From Tridacna crocea (lineage: Eukaryota > Mollusca > Bivalvia > Cardiida > Cardiidae): a stretch of 64,000 nucleotides of DNA. Under the pieces are notes generated by a model. The model was not told the origin of the DNA. It searched no databases and worked only from the letters and a program-made list of their open reading frames with translations. Positions 35,001-41,676 of the stretch are shown piece by piece. Within the stretch, counting starts at the first letter, position 1. Each line of letters begins with the position of its first letter. Made by a program: the position numbers and the translations under genes. The stretch is from assembly GCA_943736015.1 (NCBI GenBank), contig OX031065.1, positions 16,273,427 through 16,337,426 on the forward strand. The letters run 5' to 3'.

Positions 35001-38000
35001 TAGTTCTATTTGGAGAATTACTTTTCACTTTAATACCAATAATAACAATTTTAGCTCTGACAGCTGCTTTCAAAGAAAGCAACAAAATATTTGCTTAATT
35101 CTTTGGCAGATAGTGAGTAAATGTCTTGATTTTCCACAAACCTTAACTTTTATTAAACTGTTGTTAGAAGACCTTCTTTCAATAAATTCATTTTATTAAT
35201 CTTCTTTGATATTTCAGAGCTATGGAACTGGGACGAGAATGTTTAGATCTGTGGGGGTATGTATATCAGTATGTGCAGCTTAAATCTTTACCTGACAATC
35301 CGAATTTTTACAATCAGAGGAAAAGGGCTGTTGAAAACATTATGGAAAAAAGAGAGAATACCGAGAACAAGCATTTCCTTCTTTCCCACATAAGTTTCTA
35401 CCTGTTCAGTGACCAATGATTTGGTTGACATTTAATTTGTCATGTGCTAATGAAATGTGACAAAATTTTACCACTACGAAGGTAAAGACAATTTTAACAA
35501 GTAGTAAAATCAAACATTACCCTCTCTTCAGTTATGACAGAAAAATTCCTGCTTGTAAATAATGATCAGCTGTAATGCCTGAACACTTTACAGATGAATG
35601 CCATTAACTCATTACCAAATGACAATATTTTAGGCTTGTCCAAATGGAAAGCATTTGCAGACGACAAAATAAAAGTGACTGAAAATTTTAAATTTGTTTT
35701 GTGAAGGGTAGAAAACATTGTGGGAAAAGGAGAAAATGCTGGTAACCAGCATTTTCTCCTTTTCCCACAGTGTTTTTTATTTAAAGGCTTCTTTTTCAGG
35801 AGTGTCAAAAGTAGGGATTGTGTGGTAATGGGTTAACCCTTTACCACACAATCCCAACTTTTAACAACCATGATAAAGAAAGCTTTTGAAAACATTGTGA
35901 GAAAAGGAAAAAATCCTGGTAACCAGCATTTTCTCCTTTCCCTTCAATGTTTTCTACCATGCTTGAAACAAATTTCAATTTTTGACTTGCGTTTATTTTG
36001 TTTTCTTCTGCAAGTGCTTTCAATTTGGACCAGTCTTAAATTGTGTTGTTTGGTAAAGAGTTAAGATTTAGATGCATCTATAGGTTTTTCAATAAGTCTC
36101 AGATATCACAGTTCCTTTGAGCCAATCCCTTGATGAGAAGGATCAACTTTTGCAGCTACCCATCTACCAATGCAAGTACTGGTCAGGTTTCTAAGAACAG
36201 GGCTTGAACATTTTTTCAAGACCAAACTCACCCTGTTAGACAAGAGAATTCAAATATTGGCCTATCCGTCATTAGAGAAGAAGCAGGCAACACTTTTTCA
36301 TAAGTTATAGTGATTTCAATTAGACGATAAGAAGAATAAGGAAAACTACCATGCAAATTTCTGACTTGCTTTACTGATTAGTGTCTCATGTTCCAGAATT
36401 AATTAAATATCTTACAACTAAAGAATAAACTCTTTTATTTTGATGCAGGTATAAAAGAATAGATGAGATAATCTGGGTAAAGACTAACCAGTTACAGAGA
36501 ATAATCAGGACTGGTCGGACAGGCCATTGGCTGAATCACGGCAAAGAGCACTGTTTGGTAAGTCTGGGCTTTAACCCTCTACTCCATAGATACTCATTTC
36601 TATGCATTGCTTGTAGGAGCCTTTGGAAAACATTATCATTATGGCAAAAGGTGAAATTGCTCGTGATGAGCAATTTCACCTTTTGCCACAATGTTTTCTA
36701 CACTATCAAACAGTGTCATACACACATAAGAAACGGCTTCATCCTTGCTGTTATTTAGGGTCAATTAGATATACCATAGAAATGCTTTATAGGGTAAAGG
36801 GTTAAATGTGGACTTCCTTGAAATTTTATTGTGCCTTATATAGGTGAATGAGTTTGAAATAGATAGTTTAGAATAAAATATAATAACAAATTTTTTAACC
36901 CTTTACCAAACAATGCTGAGCTTTGACGGTTCCAAGGATAAAGGGCTTTTCAAAATATTGTGGGAAAAGGAAAAGTGCTTGTAATCTGTATTTTTCTGGT
37001 TTTCTAAAATGCTTTTTACCCTGTAAGAGACAAATACCATCATTTAGGTCAGATATTTGTTTGTGGTGTGTGGATGTCATTAATATGGACAAATCTAAAA
37101 TTTTCTTGTCTGGTAAGGGGTTATCAAAATTTTAGACGGATCCCAACTGAAAGCACTTGCAGACGACCAAATAAACTTTACTAAAAAATCGAAATTTGTT
37201 TAGTGAAGGGTAGAAAACATTGTTGGAAAAGGAAAAAATGCTGGTTACCAGCATTTTATCCTTTTCTCACAATGTTTTCAAAAGGCCTCTATCTTAGGGT
37301 CGTAAAATCCAGGGATTGTTTGGTAAAGGGTTAAACAATATTTTACAGGTTGGGGTTAAGGGGAACCCTAAAGGTGTCAATAAGGGATTAGACTGTGATG
37401 TCATTGTGGCAGAAGTCAGAGCTACCAGTCATAAACCAGATGAGATATATGGAATAATAGAGCGACTGTCACCGGGCACTAGAAAAGTGGAGCTGTTTGG
37501 ACGTCCTCATAATGTTCAGCCTAATTGGTCAGTGTTCCTTTGATATTTTCTTTATGTTGTCAAGTTTAACCCTTTACCACACAATCCCAACTTTTAAGTG
37601 AAAGAAGCCTTTTGAAAACATTGTGGGAAAAGGAGAAAATGCTGGTAACCAGCATTTTCTCCTTTTCCCACGATGTTTTCTTCCCTTCCTAAAACAAATT
37701 TCAATTCTGTAGTCACATATATTTTGTTGTCTGCACATGCTATCAATTTGGACCAATCTAAAATTTTGTCGTTTGGTAAAGAGTTATCCTTGCATCAAAC
37801 AAGAACATTTTAGATTGGTCTAAATTCAAAGTATTTGAAGAAAAACTTTTAGTGCAACTCTAATGAATGGATTTATAACAGAAGGGGTTGACAACATTGC
37901 AGGAAAAGAAAAAAATGCTGGTTATCAGCATTATCTTCGTTTCTCACAATGTTGTTGAGAATCGTCTTTCATAGGGTTGTAAAACTTAGTATTGTGTGGT

Positions 38001-39739
38001 AAGCAGTTAATTTTGTTTGGTAAGCTGTACAAAAGAAAAATATTTGTTTGCTCTCCTATTTTCAAAAAGAAGCTGATTACAGAATTTCCAACCTCAAAAT
38101 GAAATTAAAGGGGCATTGAACCTGTTGTTGACCGAAAAAGTATTTGCACGTAGTAAATTGATATTTTGTGTGAATAAAATCATTAGAACTTGACTGTTTA
38201 CCTTCACTTGAAGAAAAAACGTTAACAAAAACGATGGATTATGAGCCCATAATCTACAGTGCTTAGAGCTGCCACTCTACCGCTCACCTATGGAGCTATC
38301 TGACAGTTTCCTTTGCTATCCCTTGTCGTGCAATAATGGCTATTTCTAACATGACAGGAAAATTTACTTAACTCTTTACCACACAATCCCGACTTTTAAC
38401 GACCCTGAAAAAGAAACTTTTTGAAAACATTGTTGGAAAAGGAGAAAATGCTGGTAACCAGCATTTTCTCCTTTTCCCACAATGTTTTCTTCCCTTCCTA
38501 ACTCAAATTTCAATTTTTAAATCACATTTAGTTTGTCGTCTACAAATGCTTTCAATTTTGACTACTCTTAAATTTTGTTGCTTGGTAAAGAATATAATAG
38601 AATAAAATTAAAAAAAACTTAAAATCCTTATGTTTTCTACATGTAGTTCTATCCATGTTTGGATTTTATAGCTAGTATTTTTGCACACATAGGAGAATAA
38701 GTTGCCTATGTCAGTCCTTTCTGACGAATCTGGAAAACAGAATCTGTTTTGAAGTCCCATTAAAATTTAAAGACAGTTTCATTATGGTTTAGAAGAATAG
38801 TGTAACTTTCAGGAACTGTCAAAGCCAATCAACCATTGAAGTCATATAAGTAATTGTGTGCTTAACAAAAAACACTTATTTTAACGCTTTCCCAAACGAC
38901 AAATTTTGGACTCTTCCAAACAAAAAGGGTTTGCAGACGACAATTTTAGATTTGGAGAAAATGGCAGAAAGTTCTCAAAAAGGGTAGAAAACACTGTGGG
39001 AAAAGGAGAAATTGCTTGTTACGAGCAATTTCTCCTTTTCCCACAGTGTTTTCAAATACTTTTACTGCAGACACGTAAAAACCAGGGCTTGTTTGGGAAG
39101 GGGTTAACAAAAAGTTTTCATTCTGATGTAATTCTCCTAAAATTTGTGGAACTTAAACATTTTTTCGTGTGTTATTTCACCTATAATGTTGTCCAGTTAT
39201 TGAGACAGACCAATTTTTGAGACAAGAGCTTAAGCTAGTTAGTGCTCTGTCCAAAATAACATATTGGATATATTTCCAAAATGGAAGGTAACTGCAGAGA
39301 ACAAATTTTAAATTTGGACAAATGAGCTGTTATCCTCTGATAGGGTAGAAAACATTGTGGGGATAGGAGAAAATGCTGGGTCCCAGCATTTTCTTATTTT
39401 CCTGCGATGTTTTAAAAAGCCTTATATCAGTGTAGTTAAAACTTTGGTGGATCATGCAATAAAAGGTTATAAAAGACAAAAAAAAAAGCCCTCTGTGTAT
39501 ATTCAAGCAAGCATTGCATTAAGTGAACTGATGCTGAGTAGGTTGAGACAGAGGCCTGTAATTTGCTTATAGGTAGTGCATTTACATGTATTTCTTGTAG
39601 GATAACACTTGGCAATCAACTGGAAGGGGTCCGCCTTGTTGATCCAGAAATAGTTCAGCGCTTTCGAGAAAAATACCCTGATGGGAACTGTTTGGAGCCT
39701 CCAAAAGACAAAAGTAGAGACAGGGATCCAAAAAGATGA
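19889..39739 (+). CDS. METTL3: METTL3, N6-adenosine methyltransferase catalytic subunit (whole gene, 14 exons)
   Basis: METTL3 methylates adenosine N6 in DRACH motifs of nuclear pre-mRNA using SAM, as a heterodimer with METTL14. Fourteen in-phase exons total 1737 nt, 578 residues plus stop (human 580). Seen: start [20 protein letters not shown], matching the METTL3 leader helix; basic NLS KKRKR at 185-189; CCCH finger 1 (C268, C276, C286, H290) and finger 2 (C306, C312, C318, H322); catalytic DPPW at 384-387; then the METTL14-interface region with [17 protein letters not shown]. Human SAM-contact residues D377, K513, H538, N549 and Q550 have counterparts D366, K502, H527, N538 and Q539, a constant 11-residue offset. 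The C-terminus ends in a charged tail ([11 protein letters not shown]) unlike the human one. Nothing is missing. Introns are full of T1 MITEs. An in-frame upstream ATG at 19766 could add 41 residues. Confidence 0.97.
20228..20292 (-). mobile_element. T1 MITE, right-arm fragment
   Basis: TTAACCTTTTACCAAACGAC then TTGAAAGCATTTGCAGATG; it stops after the first ~65 bp of an arm. Confidence 0.7.
21078..21500. mobile_element. Degenerate T1 cluster
   Basis: Two or three decayed copies: GAGGGAGAAAATTTTCTCC, duplicated CCGACCCTGAGAAAGAAAG / CCGACCCTGAAAAAGC, and GTTTTCTACCCTTTCG with CTGTAAGTTCTTTCAACTTG. Confidence 0.5.
23950..24081 (-). mobile_element. T1 MITE core and left half
   Basis: Intact hairpin (centre GGTTACC), then AAGGCTACTATTCCAGACCC and GGGATTGTTTGGG before AAAGGGTTAA (24078). 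The other arm is missing beyond GGGTAAAAACATTG. Confidence 0.78.
24791..25021 (-). mobile_element. T1 MITE, full length
   Basis: Right arm first, centre GGTTACC, left arm, TTAA at 25018-25021. It ends 97 nt upstream of METTL3 exon 2. Confidence 0.9.
25119..25377 (+). CDS. METTL3: METTL3 exon 2
   Basis: Acceptor TTTTTTGTAAG|GT. It ends in [13 protein letters not shown], aligning with human [12 protein letters not shown]. Donor ATTGT|GTTAGT, phase 2, was chosen over a stronger-looking GTGAGA 4 nt later because only phase 2 joins exon 3 in frame. Confidence 0.9.
25594..25810 (+). mobile_element. T1 MITE
   Basis: TTAACCTTAACCACACAATC start, centre GGTAACC with a shortened core, right arm, TTAA at 25807-25810. 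Confidence 0.8.
25925..26132. mobile_element. T1 MITE, degenerate
   Basis: GAAAAAGGAGAAAATGATGG and CAGCATTTTCTACTTTTTCC flank a decayed centre; GGTTGTGTGGTAGAAG marks the end. Confidence 0.5.
26254..26320 (+). CDS. METTL3: METTL3 exon 3
   Basis: Acceptor TATTTCAG|G. Encodes [20 protein letters not shown] then SK; donor AAAG|GTAATA, phase 0. Confidence 0.9.
26680..26903 (-). mobile_element. T1 MITE
   Basis: CCCTTTACCAAACAACAAAG start, right arm first, decayed core with centre GGTTACC, left arm to GTTGTTTGGTAAAGAC. TTAA is lost on both sides. Confidence 0.82.
27226..27452 (+). mobile_element. T1 MITE, subfamily C
   Basis: CTCTTTCCCAAATAAGCCC start; core GGAGAAATTGCTCGTAACG with mirror CGAGCAATTTCTCC; TTAA at 27449-27452. 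Confidence 0.82.
27449..27623 (-). mobile_element. T1 MITE, shortened
   Basis: Shares its left TTAA with the previous copy, starts inside the right arm (AAAGCATTTGCAGAGGACAA), has a shortened core, and ends TTAA 27620-27623. Confidence 0.75.
27678..27745 (+). CDS. METTL3: METTL3 exon 4
   Basis: Acceptor TTCTGTAG|CTC. Encodes [20 protein letters not shown] and the rest of the basic NLS; donor GAAGA|GTAAG, phase 2. Confidence 0.93.
27807..28042 (+). mobile_element. T1 MITE, full length
   Basis: TTAA at both ends, left arm with TACTTTTGACGCCTCTGAG, centre GGTAACC, right arm with a GTCAGAC insertion before GTCTGCAAATGC. It starts 61 nt after the exon 4 donor. Confidence 0.9.
28162..28367 (+). 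mobile_element. T1 MITE with shortened core
   Basis: Left arm to GAAGCCTTTTGAAAAAGGAG, where the outer part of the hairpin is deleted; centre GGTATCC; right arm; TTAA at 28364-28367. Confidence 0.82.
28783..28864 (+). CDS. METTL3: METTL3 exon 5
   Basis: Acceptor TTGATCTAG|T. Encodes [20 protein letters not shown] and DGSLNLE; the last part aligns with human SDVDLEIE. Donor GGAG|GTAATA, phase 0. Confidence 0.92.
28978..29196 (+). mobile_element. T1 MITE
   Basis: The left terminus has decayed to TGAAGTGTAATACC; arm, centre GGTAACC and right arm are intact; TTAA at 29193-29196. Confidence 0.85.
29279..29472 (-). mobile_element. T1 MITE, right arm and decayed core
   Basis: TTAACCCTTTACCAAACAAC with AGACTGGTCCAAATTG intact. 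The hairpin is replaced by A-rich sequence, then CCCAAAATGTATTCAAAAGC. Confidence 0.7.
29513..29639 (+). CDS. METTL3: METTL3 exon 6
   Basis: Acceptor TTTATAG|AGT. Encodes [20 protein letters not shown] and the [15 protein letters not shown] stretch, close to human TAKEQSIVEKFRSRG. Donor GGAG|GTAGGT, phase 1. Confidence 0.96.
29663..29887 (+). mobile_element. T1 MITE
   Basis: TTAACCCTTCACCACACAAT begins 23 nt after the exon 6 donor. The core is shortened (centre TGTTAACC), the right arm is diverged, and TTAA lies at 29884-29887. Confidence 0.75.
29888..30763 (+). other. Rest of METTL3 intron 6
   Basis: About 0.9 kb of AT-rich intron. I see no repeat boundary, exon or RNA in it. Confidence 0.6.
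30764..30883 (+). CDS. METTL3: METTL3 exon 7 (CCCH finger 1)
   Basis: Acceptor TTATTTCTAG|GC. Encodes [13 protein letters not shown] and [17 protein letters not shown], the first CCCH zinc finger of the RNA-binding ZFD; donor GATG|GTAAGT, phase 1. Confidence 0.97.
30975..31196 (+). mobile_element. T1 MITE, full length
   Basis: TTAA at both ends, centre GGTAACC, right arm slightly shortened. A 27-bp tandem repeat of its terminal repeat (CCCTTTACCAAACAATCTTG) precedes it at 30948. Confidence 0.88.
31205..31425 (+). mobile_element. Putative tRNA-derived SINE C
   Basis: An A-box-like TAGTGCAGTCAATAGCA and a B-box-like GCTGATTCAAATCCC are about 35 bp apart. The head resembles the one at 63880 (CAGTGGCACAGTTGATAGCA). 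The body contains AGGATTGATGATAGGCATTG, similar to 33317. The 3' end is not defined. Confidence 0.45.
31560..31764 (-). mobile_element. T1 MITE, partly decayed
   Basis: GACAGAATTTTGAACTTTTCC is a decayed right arm; the core with centre GGTTACC is good; the left arm ends GGGAAAGATTAA. Confidence 0.65.
31807..32032 (+). mobile_element. T1 MITE
   Basis: CCCTTTACCATGCAATCAAG start, perfect core with centre GGTAACC, diverged right arm, end TTGTCTGGTAGATAA. Confidence 0.82.
32103..32158 (+). CDS. METTL3: METTL3 exon 8 (CCCH finger 2)
   Basis: Acceptor TTCTTTCAG|AA. Encodes [19 protein letters not shown], nearly identical to human. The final His of the finger is in exon 9. Donor AAA|GTAAGT, phase 0. 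Confidence 0.97.
32528..32751 (-). mobile_element. T1 MITE, diverged
   Basis: TTTTTACTAAATGACAAAAT start, right arm first, short core around GAAAATGCTGTTCCAGC, left arm, end GGAAAGAGTTAT. Confidence 0.7.
32797..33018 (+). mobile_element. T1 MITE
   Basis: TTTACCCAACAATCCTGG start, core centre GTTTGCC, right arm, TTAA 33015-33018. It ends 57 nt upstream of exon 9. Confidence 0.83.
33076..33201 (+). CDS. METTL3: METTL3 exon 9
   Basis: Acceptor CTGTTTGCAG|TAT. Begins YVHYQID, completing CCCH finger 2, then a variable linker ending NMFPPQ (human RLFPPQ). Donor CAA|GTATGT, phase 0. Confidence 0.95.
33290..33460 (+). mobile_element. Possible SINE C body
   Basis: AAGGATTGATGATGATCATT and GGGGAGAATATTGTGCAAAT resemble words in the putative SINE at 31205. 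No tRNA-like head is visible. Confidence 0.35.
33521..33749 (+). mobile_element. T1 MITE, full length
   Basis: TTAA at both ends, left arm with CTACTTTTGACGCCCCTGAG, core centre GGTAACC, right arm with TTTGGACCAGTCTAAAAT. One of the best-preserved copies. Confidence 0.93.
34125..34312 (+). CDS. METTL3: METTL3 exon 10 (DPPW motif)
   Basis: Acceptor TTTTTGCTAG|TGG. Encodes [11 protein letters not shown], the catalytic [18 protein letters not shown], and FIFLWVTG. D366 and DPPW contact SAM and the target adenosine in the family. Donor GGAAG|GTGCGT, phase 2. Confidence 0.98.
34355..34950 (+). mobile_element. Fold-back (FB) element, diverged
   Basis: A decayed hairpin (GGCAGGGTACTTGGAAAC) near 34360, a body with CTGATTGGTTAAC and GATCACCAGACTGCA, then the second hairpin (GGTGGCAGGGCACTTGG with AACAAGTTTCCAAGTCC) at 34805-34945. 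It lies in METTL3 intron 10. Confidence 0.65.
35218..35256 (+). CDS. METTL3: METTL3 exon 11 (39 nt)
   Basis: A very short exon: acceptor GATATTTCAG|A, residues [13 protein letters not shown] (human [13 protein letters not shown]), donor TGGGG|GTATGT, phase 2 on both sides. Skipping it would remove 13 residues without a frameshift. Confidence 0.95.
35280..35420 (+). mobile_element. T1 MITE, left half
   Basis: TTAAATCTTTACCTGACAATC start, 24 nt after the exon 11 donor; decayed core AGAATACCGAGAACAAGC; right arm lost. Confidence 0.65.
35604..35836 (-). mobile_element. T1 MITE, full length
   Basis: TTAA at both ends, right arm first, yet the core centre is GGTAACC, the base normal for the other orientation. 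Its right TTAA opens the next copy. Confidence 0.9.
35833..36064 (+). mobile_element. T1 MITE, full length
   Basis: Shares TTAA 35833-35836 with the preceding, inverted copy. Left arm, centre GGTAACC, right arm, TTAA 36061-36064. Confidence 0.9.
36449..36557 (+). CDS. METTL3: METTL3 exon 12
   Basis: Acceptor TTTGATGCAG|G. Encodes [20 protein letters not shown] and [14 protein letters not shown], part of the METTL14 interface and RNA-groove region. Donor TTG|GTAAGT, phase 0. Confidence 0.98.
36571..36805 (+). mobile_element. T1 MITE, subfamily B, full length
   Basis: TTAA at both ends, starting 13 nt after the exon 12 splice donor. Arms: ACTCCATAGATACTCATTTC and GAAATGCTTTATAGGGTAAAG. Core GGTGAAATTGCTCGTGATG with mirror GAGCAATTTCACC. 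Confidence 0.9.
36895..37123 (+). mobile_element. T1 MITE
   Basis: TTAACCCTTTACCAAACAAT start, left arm and a decayed core (TGCTTGTAATCTGTA), right arm with ATGGACAAATCTAAAAT, ending GGTAAGGGGTTAT. Confidence 0.78.
37121..37334 (-). mobile_element. T1 MITE, 5' end trimmed
   Basis: Right arm first (TTTTAGACGGATCCCAACTG), centre GGTTACC, left arm, TTAA 37331-37334, which is 14 nt upstream of exon 13. Confidence 0.88.
37349..37527 (+). CDS. METTL3: METTL3 exon 13
   Basis: Acceptor ATTTTACAG|GTT. Encodes [39 protein letters not shown] and PN; K502 and H527 are the counterparts of human K513 and H538. Donor AATTG|GTCAGT, phase 2. Confidence 0.98.
37566..37796 (+). mobile_element. T1 MITE
   Basis: TTAA 37566-37569, 38 nt after the exon 13 donor; shortened left arm; perfect core with centre GGTAACC; right arm; end GGTAAAGAGTTAT. 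It abuts the next copy. Confidence 0.88.
37794..38010 (-). mobile_element. T1 MITE, diverged
   Basis: CATCAAACAAGAACATTTTAG start, right arm first, centre GGTTATC, left arm, TTAA 38007-38010. Confidence 0.78.
38240..38320 (-). mobile_element. tRNA-like SINE head, fragment
   Basis: On the - strand, ATAGCTCCATAGGTGAGCGG then TAGAGTGGCAGCTCTAAG resembles a tRNA A-box region and anticodon arm. No clear B box, so not a functional tRNA gene. Confidence 0.35.
38368..38594 (+). mobile_element. T1 MITE
   Basis: TTAACTCTTTACCACACAAT start, left arm with CCCGACTTTTAACGACCCTG, core centre GGTAACC, right arm to TTGCTTGGTAAAGAA. Confidence 0.88.
38881..39106 (-). mobile_element. T1 MITE, subfamily C, full length
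   Basis: TTAA at both ends. Termini are CGCTTTCCCAAACGAC and GTTTGGGAAGGGG rather than CTTTACC. Core GAAATTGCTTGTTACG with mirror GAGCAATTTC. Confidence 0.87.
39229..39470 (-). mobile_element. T1 MITE, decayed
   Basis: Right-arm words (AAATGGAAGGTAACTGCAGA), core centre GGGTCCC, left arm with AAAAAGCCTTATATCAG, end ATAAAAGGTTATAA. Confidence 0.65.
39601..39739 (+). CDS. METTL3: METTL3 exon 14 (last)
   Basis: Acceptor TTTCTTGTAG|G. Encodes [28 protein letters not shown] and a charged tail, stop TGA 39737-39739. N538 and Q539 match human N549 and Q550, which bind SAM. Human ends shortly after YPDGIISKPKNL; this tail is about nine residues longer. Confidence 0.97.
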
Positions 39740-39949
39740 GAAAAACCTTAGCCCATCCAGGAAAAACATCAGTATAGGGTTGTATATGCAGTACAAAGTG
39801 CAAGTCGAAAGCAGAGGCCAAGGTTGAAAATGCTTGACAGTCTAAGTCGACCTTAGTGCCAAAGTGTAAAAGAAACATTTTCAATTTGAACAGGAAAAAA
39901 AACCAAGATCTGGCAAGTGGTCACAATATGGCAGTATAAAATTGACAGA

Positions 39950-40131
39950 TAGGATCAACAATCAAACTAGACATATCAAGATCAAACTGCACAAAATGTG
40001 TAGTCTGATCTTGGATCTACTCTGTCCAATAAGGAGATATTATTCCAAAAAAGAACTTTGACATGGAAATATTTAGGTTTTTACAATCAAATTTAAATAT
40101 CATGTTAGTTATATAGCAGTATAAGGGTTAA
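39950..40131 (+). mobile_element. T4 MITE, partial
   Basis: Hairpin ATCAAGATCAAACTGCAC with mirror GTAGTCTGATCTTGGAT at 39977-40018, a body as in the 60-kb copy, end ATAGCAGTATAAGGGTTAA. The 5' end is decayed. Confidence 0.68.
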
Positions 40132-40162
40132 TAAGTCTAAAAATTTGTTATTTGATTAAGAG

Positions 40163-40390
40163 TTAACTCTTCACCAAATGATAAAATTTTAGACTGGTCC
40201 AAATTGAAAGCATTTGCAGACGACAAAATAAAAGTCAATGAAAATTTGAAATTTCTTTTTGGAAGGGAAGAAAACATTGTGGAAAAAGGAGAAAATGCTG
40301 GTTACCAGCATTTTCTCCTTTTCCCACAATGTTTTCATAAGGCTTCTTTCTCAGGGTCATTGAAAGTCGGAATTGTGTGGTAAAGAGTTG
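40163..40390 (-). mobile_element. T1 MITE supplying a poly(A) signal downstream of METTL3
   Basis: TTAA 40163-40166, right arm first, centre GGTTACC, left arm, end GTGTGGTAAAGAGTTGA. The right arm contains AATAAA at 40227-40232, the first canonical poly(A) signal I find after the METTL3 stop. Confidence 0.88.
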
Positions 40391-40472
40391 AGTGACAGTT
40401 CGTCTGGGTTAGGATAAGGGTCAGGGCTAGGGGTCATTTTTGACGAAATGTCGTAGATTCTGGTGGTAAACA

Positions 40473-40486
40473 GTTTATTTTGATCT
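40473..40486. repeat. LINE target-site duplication, left copy
   Basis: GTTTATTTTGATCT, repeated exactly at 41390-41403 after the poly(A) tail. Confidence 0.9.
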
Positions 40487-41389
40487 TACTTTTTAAAATG
40501 AAGCTGATAGATACGAATTTATGTACATTTTGTGGCACAGATGTTGAAACAATCACACATTTATTTTACGAATGTAGATACACAAAAAATTTGATAAGTA
40601 GAGTCACAGAAATTATAAAAAATTTTAATCAAACTGTGCAAATTAACAGCTCTATTTTACTTTTGGGCTCAAACACAACAAATATTAAATTAGATATACT
40701 CCTTTTGGAAATAAAAAAATATATATATTTCTGCAGAAATAAACTATATAAACCTTCAATAAATGGATTAAGGAACCACCTCACCACAAATTTAGACGTC
40801 TATAGAAATACTAAAATGTTTGAAAAAGGAGAAAATATCATGACTTTTGTTGAACATATCATACAAAACCTCCCATGAGCCGATTAAGATAGTCAATAAC
40901 CGAAGACAAAAAACAGAGAAAACACACACACAAAAAAAAAAAATCAACAATTAAGAAGTAAGATTTAAAGACACAAGACTCTTCCTTTTATCCTGGTTCA
41001 TTTTAGTGAGTAAACAAGCATAGCAGCATATCAGCCCACCAATGCACACACACATACACACACACCCACACACACACCCGCACACACTCCCCACACATAC
41101 CTGCACACTTTTGCACCACATAAAAAATTAAGCTTTGTTGTCGCAAATCAATCAGTATTTTGGCACATCAATTACATATTAGTTAACTTGAAATTTTGGA
41201 ATGGAGAAATTGTAAAATTGGAAAACATTTTAAAATCTATTACACAAGGAAACAATGATATTTGTAAATATGTACTACTAACAAAATATTTACTAACAAT
41301 GATATGTAAGGTATGTTGGGGGATGGCCACGACCCTCACATACCGATAGACGTGGCAATTAAAGCTTTAAAAAAAAAAAAAAAAAAAAA
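40487..41389 (+). mobile_element. 5'-truncated LINE, 3' end of ORF2 plus poly(A)
   Basis: An open frame to 40878 encodes the far C-terminus of a reverse-transcriptase ORF2, with a zf-RVT-type motif: LCTFCGTDVETITHLFYECR (C-x2-C-x8-H-x4-C). The 3' UTR contains a degenerate CA repeat (41045-41095), ends ATTAAAGC and carries a 20-nt A tail. A perfect 14-bp target duplication flanks it. Endonuclease and polymerase domains are absent, as expected of a dead-on-arrival copy. The open frame and perfect duplication suggest recent insertion. Confidence 0.9.
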
Positions 41390-41403
41390 GTTTATTTTGA
41401 TCT
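41390..41403. repeat. LINE target-site duplication, right copy
   Basis: Second copy of GTTTATTTTGATCT. Read on the - strand it contains AATAAA, 24 nt after the stop codon of the kringle gene. Confidence 0.9.
41392..41397 (-). terminator. Candidate poly(A) signal of the kringle gene
   Basis: AATAAA on the - strand, about 25 nt beyond the stop TAA. The same hexamer is present in the other target-duplication copy at 40475-40480, so the LINE insertion duplicated it. Confidence 0.5.
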
Positions 41404-41420
41404 CAAGGTATACAACATGC

Positions 41421-41676
41421 TTACGGTAGAATGATCCTGCTGCTTGCTTGTGTGACATTGGAAGGCACCAGTCTAGTCAAAGTATGACCATTATTCTTAT
41501 CAAAGTCGTAGTTTTCCACCTCTAATACTGCCCTCAGGTAGTTGAAATATTCCTGAATGTCAAAACCTGCATCTCTACCGTGACACACCTCACTCGGACA
41601 ACATTTCGGAAACCCTTCGTTATTGTTGTATTTTATATAACAGCCCATTTTGTCAGTAATTGGAGCTTCGGGGCAT
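41421..41676 (-). CDS. Kringle gene last exon (VWC-like module and tail)
   Basis: Acceptor TTCATTCTGACAG|A. Encodes CPEAPITDKMGCYIKYNNNE, GFPKCCPSEVC and a tail of about 52 residues with YFNYLRAVLEVENYDF. Stop TAA 41421-41423. The cysteine spacing with PxCCPxxxC is typical of single VWC domains. It needs a phase-2 donor upstream. Confidence 0.8.
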
